Assembly: GCA_015350385.1 (NCBI GenBank)
Contig: WNKI01000002.1
Location: 724,792-758,833 of the forward strand
DNA length: 34,042 nucleotides
From: Aculops lycopersici
Lineage: Eukaryota > Arthropoda > Arachnida > Trombidiformes > Eriophyidae
Direction: 5' to 3'
The translations under genes and the position numbers were made by a program. The notes under the pieces were generated by a model. It saw only the letters and a program-made list of their open reading frames with translations. It did not search any database and was not told where the DNA came from. Shown here piece after piece: positions 25,433 to 33,910 of this stretch (position 1 is the stretch's first letter; each line of letters begins with the position of its first letter).

Positions 25433-28360
25433 ATGCTGCACCAACAAGTGGTAGCAACGGCGCCGGTCGGCTACCACCGATCAGCTGGAGACCAGACTCT
25501 TAATGCCGACAATCAAGTGGAAAGTGATAAACTAACTAGCACTAGGAGGAGCAATTATAGAAATAATAACAGCAACAACAACAATCCAACAGGTAGATTC
25601 TTAACATTCAATCATTGGACGACGTCCACGAATTATGAGCAAGAGAGCGAGCGCAGCTACACGGACCATAGGACCACAACTACGGCGGCGAAGGTTAAGC
25701 GATTGGAGCTGTTGGTTAGGCGGCTGGTCAAGTCGAGCGCTGAGCTCTTGACTGCCTCTAGTGGCAAGAATCGAGCGGATATTGAGATGACGAAAGCGCT
25801 TAGCAAGGCGCGCGAAGCGCTTACCTGTCTGGAATCTCTGCGAGTAATCGTGACGAAAGTGGAGCATCAGCGAAATCAGCAACAAGTCGTCGACGATGGA
25901 GAGGATGGAAACAGAGTTCCAATTACGACAAACGTTCATTTATTTGAATTAACTGTCATGGTTAGAAGTCACCTGGCCAATTGTTTAGTCCAAACTGAGA
26001 AATTCGATGAGGCAGTTGAAATTTACACTCAACTTTGTAAACTAGCACCAAATACAAACGTCGACAACTTGTCCAATGAATCTCAGCGGCCGCCAAACTC
26101 AACGAATCGCTACTTGTTGCATAGATTCGGTTTGAATATTGGAAACATTCATTTCAAACAAAGAAACCTTACCAAGGCACTTAAATACTACCGGCTTACG
26201 CTCGATCGCATGGCCTCTATTCATGGCCACCAGCAGCTGAAGGTTAAGTTAATGGCAAATATCTCGCTCTGTTTGATAGAGTTGAGCAACTCGGCTAATC
26301 AGTCGGTAAGCAGTGACTCGATCAATTCATTCAATTTGTTACTCAATGACAATGTGTGCCAGACAGACCAACAGGAAGGTAGTGCAAACAAATTGCAACA
26401 AGTGACCATCAATGCAAACCACCACAAGTTTGGCCTCAACTTAATGTGTTGCCACTACCTCAGGTCAGATTTGCGATCGATGCTAGCGACTCTACGAGCT
26501 CTAGTTAAAGTTGATCTCTGCGATCATTACCAGGAGGTGGCTGCCACCCACGCACCCACCGCTCCGAATCACGCGCTGGGCGCGTCCGCCGGAAGTGAGC
26601 GTCTTGTTATCGGTGAAAACTCAACCTTGAGCGAGCAAAGCGGAGATTCTCTCGAGCTTGTGGTGAGTGAGCGTAAGAGAGAGGTATCGAGATGCATCGT
26701 CGCTTCGTGCAATCTAATGCTCGACTTGGACCAACACATAACAAGAGGTGACCTCCGTTCCACTTCAACTTCCGCCCGCGACCTGTGTCGCGAGTTGCTC
26801 AAATCCAGCGAGAAGTACAAGAGTTTAAGTGGAGACTTGGAGGCCAACATGCTGAGTGCTCTACTGCGCTCAGGTAACAAATTGAATGAAGCAATCAGAT
26901 CAATGGAAGAGACGTCAGCGTCGACATTGATAGCAAACACAGCAACATCGGGCGGTGGCTCTTCGCAATCATTGCCAGTGGGCGGCTCCATTTGTCAGTT
27001 TGAATCCACTTTGTCTTCTTCCTCTTTATCCACCGCAACAGCCAAATTCAAATCATCAGAAAGGGATGTGACGCAACAGCAACCGCAGCAGCAAGTTTCC
27101 GATCACAAACTGACAGGTGGCGAGTCCGGAAATCCAAACAAGTACTTGAATATGACGACGGCCTCTACGACTTCGATGATCCAGTCGACGCTAAGTGCAA
27201 CGAATTTGTGCTTGTACAAGCTACTGAAGGGCGACCACGAGCTTGCCATCGATCTCGGCCATTTGGCAGTGGGAATTGATATGCGCAATCAGTTTGCTTG
27301 GGTCAATCTGGCAAACTGTCACCTACTCAGAGCATTGGCCGCCAGTCGAGGGCGACTGCCAATCAGTTCAACAAAAAAGTCGACTGGCCAAACAACAAAC
27401 ACAACAACAACAACAAATTCAAATGTAATCCATGATCTAAATCTCGCCGAATCGTGCTATATGCGCGCCCTATTGCTTGATGCCACCTGTTGGCAAGCCA
27501 ACTACAACTTGGCTCTCGTCAACAGGTTGCAGTTGCTTTATGTTGGAAGCGAACGTGGAATTGAACGCTCGCTGTTGCCAACGATGACAGCGAGCAAAAG
27601 TGATGGACACTCGTTTAAACAGAGAGATGGAAACGATCAGTTAAGTTTGCAACAAGTGGGCAGCATCGTGAAACGTCAATCACAGCAGCAACAACTTGCT
27701 GAAACTCTAGTGGCCAGCGACACTGGCAATCTCAGATTACTCGCCTACCAACGACTCTTCTTGGCTCCCCTACAGTTTGCTCTGTTTCTCCTGAGATCCT
27801 CAACATTAACGACAGAAAAAACAAGTGGCAACAACCAACAACAAGCTGAAGCTATACTGAATGAGCTTATTCAGTCTGCGAAACAGGCGCCGGAAGTCCA
27901 CCTGTTGGCCAGTCGAGTTGGTGGCAGTGCAGCAACGAATGGAGAATTTGTTGAGTCGACAGCAACAGACAATATGGCCAAAAAGCAGACCATCAACCGG
28001 CTTAAGTTGGCCAATAGAGATTATCCTTACCACTTACCTGTGACCGAGCGTCTCATTGCCTTGCTCATAGATTCGTTCAACTATCAAGAGGCATCGCAAC
28101 TTCTGCTCACCTGTTGTCTCCACCTACGTCCAGATCAGCTAAGGTGGTATCAGCTCCTCGCCGAATGCCACAGGCGAGCTGCCGAGTATAAGGAAGCAAT
28201 TTTAATCTACAAGGCGGCAATCGGATTGTTTCCCCGTGAATCTCTCGGTTGCATCAAGTCTCTTAGCAGGTTAGCTGATGAACTTGGTATCGTTGAGCTG
28301 CAAAGTTGGATTCGGGAGAAAGAATCGAAGGTATACAAAATGTTGGCAAATAGAGGCTAG
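25433..28360 (+). CDS. IFT88: Intraflagellar transport protein 88
   Basis: From the first ATG (25433) the ORF has 975 residues without introns; the frame is open slightly upstream but only through a TTG. IFT88 (NompB in Drosophila) is a TPR subunit of the IFT-B complex that moves cargo in cilia. The first TPR group (about 165-340) contains the family-diagnostic GNIHFKQRNLTKALKYYRLT followed by MANISLCLIEL and FGLNLMCCHY. The C-terminal TPRs (about 865-965) contain LRWYQLLAECHRRAAEYKEA and end in a charged helix, as in IFT88. Between them are Ser/Thr/Asn/Gln-rich insertions (about 365-590, 640-675 and 725-780) absent from vertebrate IFT88 (about 825 residues). In arthropods it is needed for ciliated sensory neurons. 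Confidence 0.85.
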   Translation: MLHQQVVATAPVGYHRSAGDQTLNADNQVESDKLTSTRRSNYRNNNSNNNNPTGRFLTFNHWTTSTNYEQESERSYTDHRTTTTAAKVKRLELLVRRLVKSSAELLTASSGKNRADIEMTKALSKAREALTCLESLRVIVTKVEHQRNQQQVVDDGEDGNRVPITTNVHLFELTVMVRSHLANCLVQTEKFDEAVEIYTQLCKLAPNTNVDNLSNESQRPPNSTNRYLLHRFGLNIGNIHFKQRNLTKALKYYRLTLDRMASIHGHQQLKVKLMANISLCLIELSNSANQSVSSDSINSFNLLLNDNVCQTDQQEGSANKLQQVTINANHHKFGLNLMCCHYLRSDLRSMLATLRALVKVDLCDHYQEVAATHAPTAPNHALGASAGSERLVIGENSTLSEQSGDSLELVVSERKREVSRCIVASCNLMLDLDQHITRGDLRSTSTSARDLCRELLKSSEKYKSLSGDLEANMLSALLRSGNKLNEAIRSMEETSASTLIANTATSGGGSSQSLPVGGSICQFESTLSSSSLSTATAKFKSSERDVTQQQPQQQVSDHKLTGGESGNPNKYLNMTTASTTSMIQSTLSATNLCLYKLLKGDHELAIDLGHLAVGIDMRNQFAWVNLANCHLLRALAASRGRLPISSTKKSTGQTTNTTTTTNSNVIHDLNLAESCYMRALLLDATCWQANYNLALVNRLQLLYVGSERGIERSLLPTMTASKSDGHSFKQRDGNDQLSLQQVGSIVKRQSQQQQLAETLVASDTGNLRLLAYQRLFLAPLQFALFLLRSSTLTTEKTSGNNQQQAEAILNELIQSAKQAPEVHLLASRVGGSAATNGEFVESTATDNMAKKQTINRLKLANRDYPYHLPVTERLIALLIDSFNYQEASQLLLTCCLHLRPDQLRWYQLLAECHRRAAEYKEAILIYKAAIGLFPRESLGCIKSLSRLADELGIVELQSWIREKESKVYKMLANRG

Positions 28361-28366
28361 CCTTCA

Positions 28367-28372
28367 ATTAAA
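28367..28372 (+). terminator. Poly(A) signal ATTAAA of IFT88
   Basis: Only 7 bases after the stop. Cleavage 10-30 bases further on would lie inside the mitoguardin 3' UTR or coding end. Confidence 0.45.
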
Positions 28373-28379
28373 TTTCAAT

Positions 28380-28385
28380 TTTAAT
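28380..28385 (-). terminator. Poly(A) signal ATTAAA of mitoguardin
   Basis: On the minus strand, 17 bases past the mitoguardin stop; its cleavage site would fall within the end of the IFT88 gene. Confidence 0.45.
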
Positions 28386-28401
28386 ATTAATGATGATTTT
28401 T

Positions 28402-29469
28402 CTATATCGACAATTTTTCCGATAGGTCCCAATACCTTTCACGCGTGACAGTCATGATGTCGCTTTTCAAATCCTGATAACTCGTATATCTAACACTATC
28501 GAAGCTAAAATAATCTCTACACAATCCTAGCAAAGATTCCTTTAGAAATTCGCATCTAAACTTCAAATCCTCATCCGAACCAAGAAAACCCCAAGCTAGG
28601 GTTGGCGATAGGAAGTCCAAAACTGAATAGAAATGAGCAAAGAAACCATCTTGACTCTTGAGTTGTGATCTCTTATATTTCAAGGCGGTGGAAACGGCTG
28701 ATTGGCAGGCTGATTGGCGGAATTTTGCCGATACCCAAGTGTTTGAAACTATACTTGACACTACAGAGGGAGGATTCTCTAGATCGTCCAATGATTCTAG
28801 GATAATATAATCTACAACTAAATCATAAAATGACAAGACAGGTATCTTTCGCATACTGATCTCGCGCTCTATATCAGCATGATTACTTTCGTCCGCGACA
28901 AAACTAAGCAATTTCTCGTAGGCTGCTAGACAGTTTTCCAGATCATTCGGTGAATGGGCTAATAAAGTCTTGAGGATTTCCCTGCCACCATTGATGAAAA
29001 AGTGACAATTGTCGTTATCATAGATTATATCTTGGAAGGCATTTCTTAAACAGGCAACCTTAGCTAGAAACTCTTCCTGTGATTCGCAAAACAATTGGAT
29101 AGTTCTATCGCTTCTTGGCATTGGAATTGAGTCAACAATCGCCAGTTGATCTTGATAGATCTTGAAGAAATGTAAGTTTGGCTCGACATCAAAGAACATC
29201 AAGCTCGAGGTTTGATTTGTCCATGAGGAGATTGATGGGGTATGCGAGTAGTCTTGTGGTCCAATAAGCGAGATCTGACTAGTATAAGTTGTCTTTCGTT
29301 TCCTTGCTTGAGCAGCGGCCGAGTTTGTTGACCTACTGGTACTTGGTGGTGGATTTGGTGGTGCATCTGATTCACTAAAATAGTATAAGTACAACCATCG
29401 TGCCCCATAATAAGTGGCACCACAAACAACGATTCCCAGTAGGTAGTGTTTGGATTTGAGTTGCAGCAT
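28402..29469 (-). CDS. MIGA: Mitoguardin (MIGA/FAM73), short form
   Basis: From the ATG at 29469 the protein has 355 residues; the frame is open 15 bases further through a TTG. Residues 8-30 form a single membrane anchor, followed by a Ser/Pro/Arg-rich linker (about 31-80). The rest is the conserved MIGA region, clear in SFYDLVVDYIILESLDDLEN, DGFFAHFYSVLDFLSPTLAW, GFLG and a VRYTSYQDL motif near the end. Mitoguardins sit in the outer mitochondrial membrane, promote mitochondrial fusion, and the MIGA2 form bridges ER and lipid droplets while transferring lipids. Vertebrate and fly proteins are about 500-650 residues; here the N-terminal linker is reduced, and I see no obvious FFAT motif for VAP binding. 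It converges tail-to-tail with IFT88, 41 bases apart. Confidence 0.85.
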   Translation of the reverse strand: MLQLKSKHYLLGIVVCGATYYGARWLYLYYFSESDAPPNPPPSTSRSTNSAAAQARKRKTTYTSQISLIGPQDYSHTPSISSWTNQTSSLMFFDVEPNLHFFKIYQDQLAIVDSIPMPRSDRTIQLFCESQEEFLAKVACLRNAFQDIIYDNDNCHFFINGGREILKTLLAHSPNDLENCLAAYEKLLSFVADESNHADIEREISMRKIPVLSFYDLVVDYIILESLDDLENPPSVVSSIVSNTWVSAKFRQSACQSAVSTALKYKRSQLKSQDGFFAHFYSVLDFLSPTLAWGFLGSDEDLKFRCEFLKESLLGLCRDYFSFDSVRYTSYQDLKSDIMTVTRERYWDLSEKLSI

Positions 29470-29832
29470 TTGAGTTTGATTCAATAATCCCTTGAGTAAT
29501 GACTATAAGGGAGCTTTTACGCTTGCCTATGCTTGATAAATAAATCTGATATATTTTTCGAAAATAACAATCATTCTAATGGTTATAAGATAGAACTGTA
29601 ACAGTAACGGTTTCAATTCTTAGATAATAATAACAGTCCTCGCTTTCCAATGAAATAGAAAATGCGCGCTCACGTGTTCAATGTTGACCTCTGCGAATCG
29701 CCGCATTCATTACGATTTGTTGTCATCTTTGCTGATGCATATCACCGATATTATTTGCACTAATCCTCATCTGAGGTATCCATAAATACTTTATTGTAAA
29801 AATAGTATTCAAGAAACAACTATTGAACGTAA
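29470..29832. other. Intergenic region between two minus-strand genes
   Basis: It holds the promoter and 5' UTR of mitoguardin and the 3' UTR of the dehydrogenase gene. It is AT-rich, with no TATA box I would assign. Confidence 0.4.
29790..29795 (-). terminator. Poly(A) signal AATAAA of the HSD17B4-type dehydrogenase gene
   Basis: Canonical AATAAA on the minus strand, 38 bases past the stop; it supports the one-domain protein as complete. Confidence 0.65.
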
Positions 29833-30861
29833 TCACTTTGAGTTTTCAATTGAATTGAGCAGTTCAGATAGATGGTCACCAAATGAGTCCAAAGTTTTGG
29901 AGTGCTCATCAACAGTTGTTATTGCTTTCCAGTTACCCACTATATGCTCGATAGCATTATCATCATCACATATGTTTGGCAAGAATTTACCCTTGGATCG
30001 ATTCAGCTTGTAACGGCCATACCACTGGCCGGCTGCCTCGAAAATTGCACCAGTTTCATCACAGTCTTTATGACACAGGTATGCAACTAGAGGCGCTATA
30101 TATTTGGGTTCAAGCTTGGCCGCAAAGTCGGGCGGTAGAATGTCGTGTGTTAGCCGAGAGGCCGCCAATGGAATGATAGTATTGCAATGGATATTATCCT
30201 TTCTCCCCTCGACTGCGAGAGTGTTGCTGAGGCCAACTAAACCCATCTTGGCCGCCGAGTAGTTTGCTTGGCCAAAGTTGCCAAACAATCCGGAGGTCGA
30301 TCCTGTCATGATTATTTTACCATACTTTTGGCTTTTGAATCGCGGCCAACATGCTTTACTCATGAGAAATGAACCTCTCAGGTGGACCTGGTGTACCTGA
30401 TCCCAATCTTCAATGGTCATCTTGGCAAATGATTTGTCGCGTAGAATGCCTGCATTGTTGATCAGGATATCGATGCGGCCAAACTTCTGTAGAGCCGAGT
30501 CAACAAGTCTTCTGGAACCCTCTTCGTCGCTGATTGATTCAAAGTTTGCTATTGCACAACCACCGTTTGATTCGATCTCTTCAACAACTTGATTTGCAAC
30601 TGAGTTTTTATCGTCCTCTTGTGTCATCTCGCCAGATCTCGCGCCCCCGAAATCGTTGACTAACACATTAGCACCTCGTCTACCCAGCAGTAAGGCGTAC
30701 TCCTTGCCGAGACCTCTCCCGGCACCAGTTATGATGGCAGTTTGTCCATCGAATCTTAGCTTGGATTTGACATTTGACATGGATCTCTGGCTTAGTTGGG
30801 ACACTGGTCTTAGAAAACTTCTACCCATCGGCAAGAATATCCCAATAGTTTTAGTACTCAT
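29833..30861 (-). CDS. HSD17B4-type (3R)-hydroxyacyl-CoA dehydrogenase, single domain
   Basis: The 342-residue ORF is a short-chain dehydrogenase closest to the N-terminal domain of HSD17B4 (multifunctional enzyme type 2), which oxidises (3R)-hydroxyacyl-CoA during peroxisomal beta-oxidation. Visible motifs: NAD-binding TGAGRGLG (45-52), NDFGG, NNAG (135-138), catalytic Ser near 188 (MTGSTSG) and YSAAK (Tyr201, Lys205), plus the family block NFGQANYSAAKMGLVGL. Full HSD17B4 is about 735 residues, with hydratase and SCP2 domains and a C-terminal peroxisomal signal; here the chain ends after the dehydrogenase, with SIENSK and no PTS1. Residues 1-34 are basic and Ser-rich without acidic residues, resembling a mitochondrial presequence; a start at Met28 would remove it. 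The enzyme class is firm; the compartment is inference. Confidence 0.88.
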   Translation of the reverse strand: MSTKTIGIFLPMGRSFLRPVSQLSQRSMSNVKSKLRFDGQTAIITGAGRGLGKEYALLLGRRGANVLVNDFGGARSGEMTQEDDKNSVANQVVEEIESNGGCAIANFESISDEEGSRRLVDSALQKFGRIDILINNAGILRDKSFAKMTIEDWDQVHQVHLRGSFLMSKACWPRFKSQKYGKIIMTGSTSGLFGNFGQANYSAAKMGLVGLSNTLAVEGRKDNIHCNTIIPLAASRLTHDILPPDFAAKLEPKYIAPLVAYLCHKDCDETGAIFEAAGQWYGRYKLNRSKGKFLPNICDDDNAIEHIVGNWKAITTVDEHSKTLDSFGDHLSELLNSIENSK

Positions 30862-31477
30862 GCTGCTCTCGAATATTGATTCCAGAGGAGTGGAAACAGG
30901 TTGTTTTAAACTGGGAAAAACAAATTTGTAATTGTACTGTATACTTGTGAATTATTGATTGTCTCAATCGATAATAATAAGCGATAAAGGGGGAAGTCAA
31001 GTTCGATCTTGTGCAAAAACAGCTAACCGCAAGCTCGTGTGCAAGTTTGACGATGGGCCACTTGGCTCGTTACTATGTTATACATGTATTTCTTTAGAAG
31101 ACAGCCGCTATTTTTCTATGGTCAACAAACCGGAGCGTGTCGACACGTATTTACAAATTCAATCAAAAGTAAAAAACTCCGATTTTGTTCAAAATTTTAT
31201 GATGCAAATCATTCCATTATTATTATTATAGACAGGGAAATCCCGTAGTCAATTACAAACTGTCCATTGACACTAGATGACCAGACGACTTTCGCAAATT
31301 ACGGCAGATATTTTGCATTTCAGCAGAGAAGAGGTCCATCACACCTCTTGAGTTATAAGTTGTGATCGCTCAAAACTTGCTTCTCATATTCAATTAAAAA
31401 ATTAGAAATTTCATCCTTCTGAGAATCGTCGATACTAACTTTATCTTGCTGCCTCACATCGGTGGATAACCGGTATA
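30862..31477. promoter_or_regulatory. Divergent promoter region of dehydrogenase and hydrolase genes
   Basis: A 616-bp head-to-head gap, AT-rich, with no coding similarity. No clear TATA box for either gene. It presumably carries both start sites. Confidence 0.35.
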
Positions 31478-33352
31478 ATGACACCTGTTCGGGCCCATCT
31501 ATCGCTTGCAAGAGTTGCAATCGGAGTCTCAAGAAAATACGACGTCGAGCTTACCGAGATCTATCGTGTGTGTGGCGTTGGGAAATCATCATGCGGCTCC
31601 CGTCTACTCTCACCTGACGATAGAGAGTCAACTCTATCGCGAAATTGTCCAAAAGAAAGTGGTCGTTGTTCGGAAAGCATAAGCAATGGCTTTGCATCAT
31701 ACACTACAGACAAAGGACGGTCCAAGTTTGCATCAGAACCTGGATCACCTAAGAGGAGCAGCTACGAAGAGGCAACAAGTGTTGGCAGCGGCGCCAAGGC
31801 AAACACTCGTTCACTTATTCCATTGCAAAGGCCGCCCACTTCGCAGCCCTCATGTATGTTAAGGCAACAAGTGACTATCTTTGCCGTGAGCAACTCTTGT
31901 CCGCATCATCGACAAGTGGCCTCGAGCAACTATCATAATGAGCCCGGTCTAAGGGTTTGCACAAAATCCACGACAGTATGCGGCAAGATGCGAGTTCCCT
32001 TGTCTGCACTGTCGTCGTCAATACCGCCTATAGGACGAACAAATTGTCAAATCCGAGACTATTTTAGTTTAGTCAGTCAAAGACATGGGCCATGCAACAG
32101 CAATAAGTGCAATATATTATCTAATTCTATTTGTGATCTCGAGAGAGGCAACTACAGAAATAGAGAGCTAGCAATAATAAGTCGAACGCAAATAATCAAG
32201 CCGAATGCGATGCTCTCGAACGTGTTGACGAGATTCAAGTCCACACTCCAAAATGATGGTGAATTGAGTGGTGGCATTGCATCGAATGATATAAGTGAAG
32301 AGGAAAAATTGCTATCAAATAGCAAGGGAAACAAACGTATCACTATAAATGCATGTGGCAATTTGTACATACAGTTGGCCAAGTCCAGACCGGACTTGTT
32401 TGCATCGGCCCCAATTGGCAAGGGTATCAATTTTGAACTTAATTATTTCGATTCTATAGACTTATTAAATTGTGACGAAGAAGTTAGAACTATCTGCTTA
32501 TTGCATGGAGCACCAGGTAGGTACCAAGAGTTTGCGAGTCAAATCAACTTCTTTGTAAAGAAAGGATTTCGTGTAGTTGCACCAAACTTCCCCGACTACT
32601 CGGCAACTTTGAATCACAGTTTCCGGCATAGTCCACCCGAGCGCCTCGACTTGTTGCTCGAGTTCTTCAAGGCAATTCAAGTCAATCAGATTGATATGCT
32701 GGTGGGACATAGTAGCGCAATTTATACTATTATGGAATTGCTCGAGAATAGTTTTAAGGATAAAAGTAAATGGCCTATTAAGATAAAATCTCTGGGACTA
32801 TTCAGTACTCCGACTTATAACTTACCCTCAAACTTGGCACCAACACCATTGAGACTTTTCACCCTGAGGCTCTTCGACTATCCACTACTTAGGCCAATCA
32901 TAGTGAGCTTAATACACACATTCGTCAAATTCCAAGGCATAAGAAACAGAGTCGACAAGGACAAAATTGAAAACTTACTAATTGCAGCTAGCGCTATGGG
33001 CTACTCAAACAGCGAAAAAACACGCGACCAGCTAACTCTGGTTAGATGCCACAAGGTACCCACATACGTTGTAATCGGTTGTAATGACAAACTAATACCC
33101 ATGCGATCCTTTGAACAACTTAAGTGTGATTTGGGTATAGTAGATGATGGACAAATCAAGCAATATGACAAAATGGGTGATCTGAGACAGGACATTAAGA
33201 GATTGAATGAACAGGTGGAGGTGAGCCAATTTGACACAGGCGGACACTATGCATTTCAGAGGTATGCAAATCAAGTGAACGGAGATATGATGGATTTCCT
33301 GACTAGAAAAGTATCAATCAAAATGGTAAATGAGGTTGTAACAAAATTGTGA
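31478..33352 (+). CDS. Alpha/beta hydrolase, DUF1057-like, with long N-terminal extension
   Basis: The ORF encodes 624 residues. The hydrolase fold occupies about 280-620: an HG motif (CLLHGAPGRYQEF), the strand VVAPNFPDY, a nucleophile elbow GHSSA with Ser412, a likely acid Asp537 (VVIGCNDKLIP) and catalytic His590 (FDTGGHYAFQ). The sequence style matches DUF1057 (PF06342), a lipase-like group known mainly from nematodes and arthropods with no settled substrate. Residues 1-244 are Ser/Arg/Cys-rich with no domain. In-frame Met245 (32210) begins MLSNVLTRFKSTLQ, which looks like a mitochondrial targeting peptide, so the true start may be there. The first ATG is given because the frame is open from it. 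The triad looks complete. Confidence 0.75.
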   Translation: MTPVRAHLSLARVAIGVSRKYDVELTEIYRVCGVGKSSCGSRLLSPDDRESTLSRNCPKESGRCSESISNGFASYTTDKGRSKFASEPGSPKRSSYEEATSVGSGAKANTRSLIPLQRPPTSQPSCMLRQQVTIFAVSNSCPHHRQVASSNYHNEPGLRVCTKSTTVCGKMRVPLSALSSSIPPIGRTNCQIRDYFSLVSQRHGPCNSNKCNILSNSICDLERGNYRNRELAIISRTQIIKPNAMLSNVLTRFKSTLQNDGELSGGIASNDISEEEKLLSNSKGNKRITINACGNLYIQLAKSRPDLFASAPIGKGINFELNYFDSIDLLNCDEEVRTICLLHGAPGRYQEFASQINFFVKKGFRVVAPNFPDYSATLNHSFRHSPPERLDLLLEFFKAIQVNQIDMLVGHSSAIYTIMELLENSFKDKSKWPIKIKSLGLFSTPTYNLPSNLAPTPLRLFTLRLFDYPLLRPIIVSLIHTFVKFQGIRNRVDKDKIENLLIAASAMGYSNSEKTRDQLTLVRCHKVPTYVVIGCNDKLIPMRSFEQLKCDLGIVDDGQIKQYDKMGDLRQDIKRLNEQVEVSQFDTGGHYAFQRYANQVNGDMMDFLTRKVSIKMVNEVVTKL

Positions 33353-33356
33353 TTAT

Positions 33357-33362
33357 AATAAA
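33357..33362 (+). terminator. Poly(A) signal AATAAA of the hydrolase gene
   Basis: AATAAA begins 5 bases after the stop codon, implying a very short 3' UTR. Confidence 0.55.
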
Positions 33363-33733
33363 TGTGAAGATCTGCAACATGGCTTGCTTAATTTTCGAAC
33401 TCTTTAAGGGGATCGGTGGATGTCCAATGCAATTTTTTTTGGAATAACTATAACTTGACTTGTGGTTCCCCTAACATTGCATCTCTGATATATATAAAAG
33501 TGCTATTTGATTACTAAACTAATATGCTTCCATTTGATTGGAGCCCTAAATATGGAATTTCTGTTTTGGTTAATGTTTAAGTTGATGTTGTTGTGCGATG
33601 TCATGTCGTTCCCTTGCTGCGAGCATCTCGTCGACGCCTATCTACCCGATTTTAGCGCTTTCCCGACGACCTGAAGCTGGCTTCCCGATAATGACTGAAT
33701 CTCGCAAAGAGCGAATTTTGTTTCGATTTCGGT
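33363..33733. other. Intergenic region after the hydrolase gene
   Basis: No gene recognised. If the transposase remnant on its right is real, the part from about 33550 to 33733 may include its decayed 3' flank, but I could not find terminal inverted repeats. Confidence 0.3.
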
Positions 33734-33910
33734 TTATTCAGGAGGATAGTTGTCCTTAAGCTTCTTTACTACAGCACATTGCTCGAGTAGTTTGTCGATG
33801 CCTCTCTCGTAGAAGCTTTCAGTTTTGGATGAAAAGAAGCTAGACACTTCCTGTTGAAGCTCATCTTCTGTGGTTATTATTACACGTATGGAATTCGAGG
33901 ACTCTCTACT
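33734..33910 (-). mobile_element. Probable mariner-like transposase C-terminal remnant
   Basis: The minus-strand frame ending at a TAA (33734-33736) reads TEDELQQEVSSFFSSKTE, then SFYERGIDKLLEQC and a short tail ending NYPPE. The order of an acidic helix, FF-x-x-K, FYxxGIxKL and a short Tyr-containing end is the usual C-terminus of mariner transposases. The frame is closed by a stop at about 33917, so the catalytic DD34D part is missing or frame-shifted toward the right window edge. I infer an old inactive copy. Confidence 0.45.
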
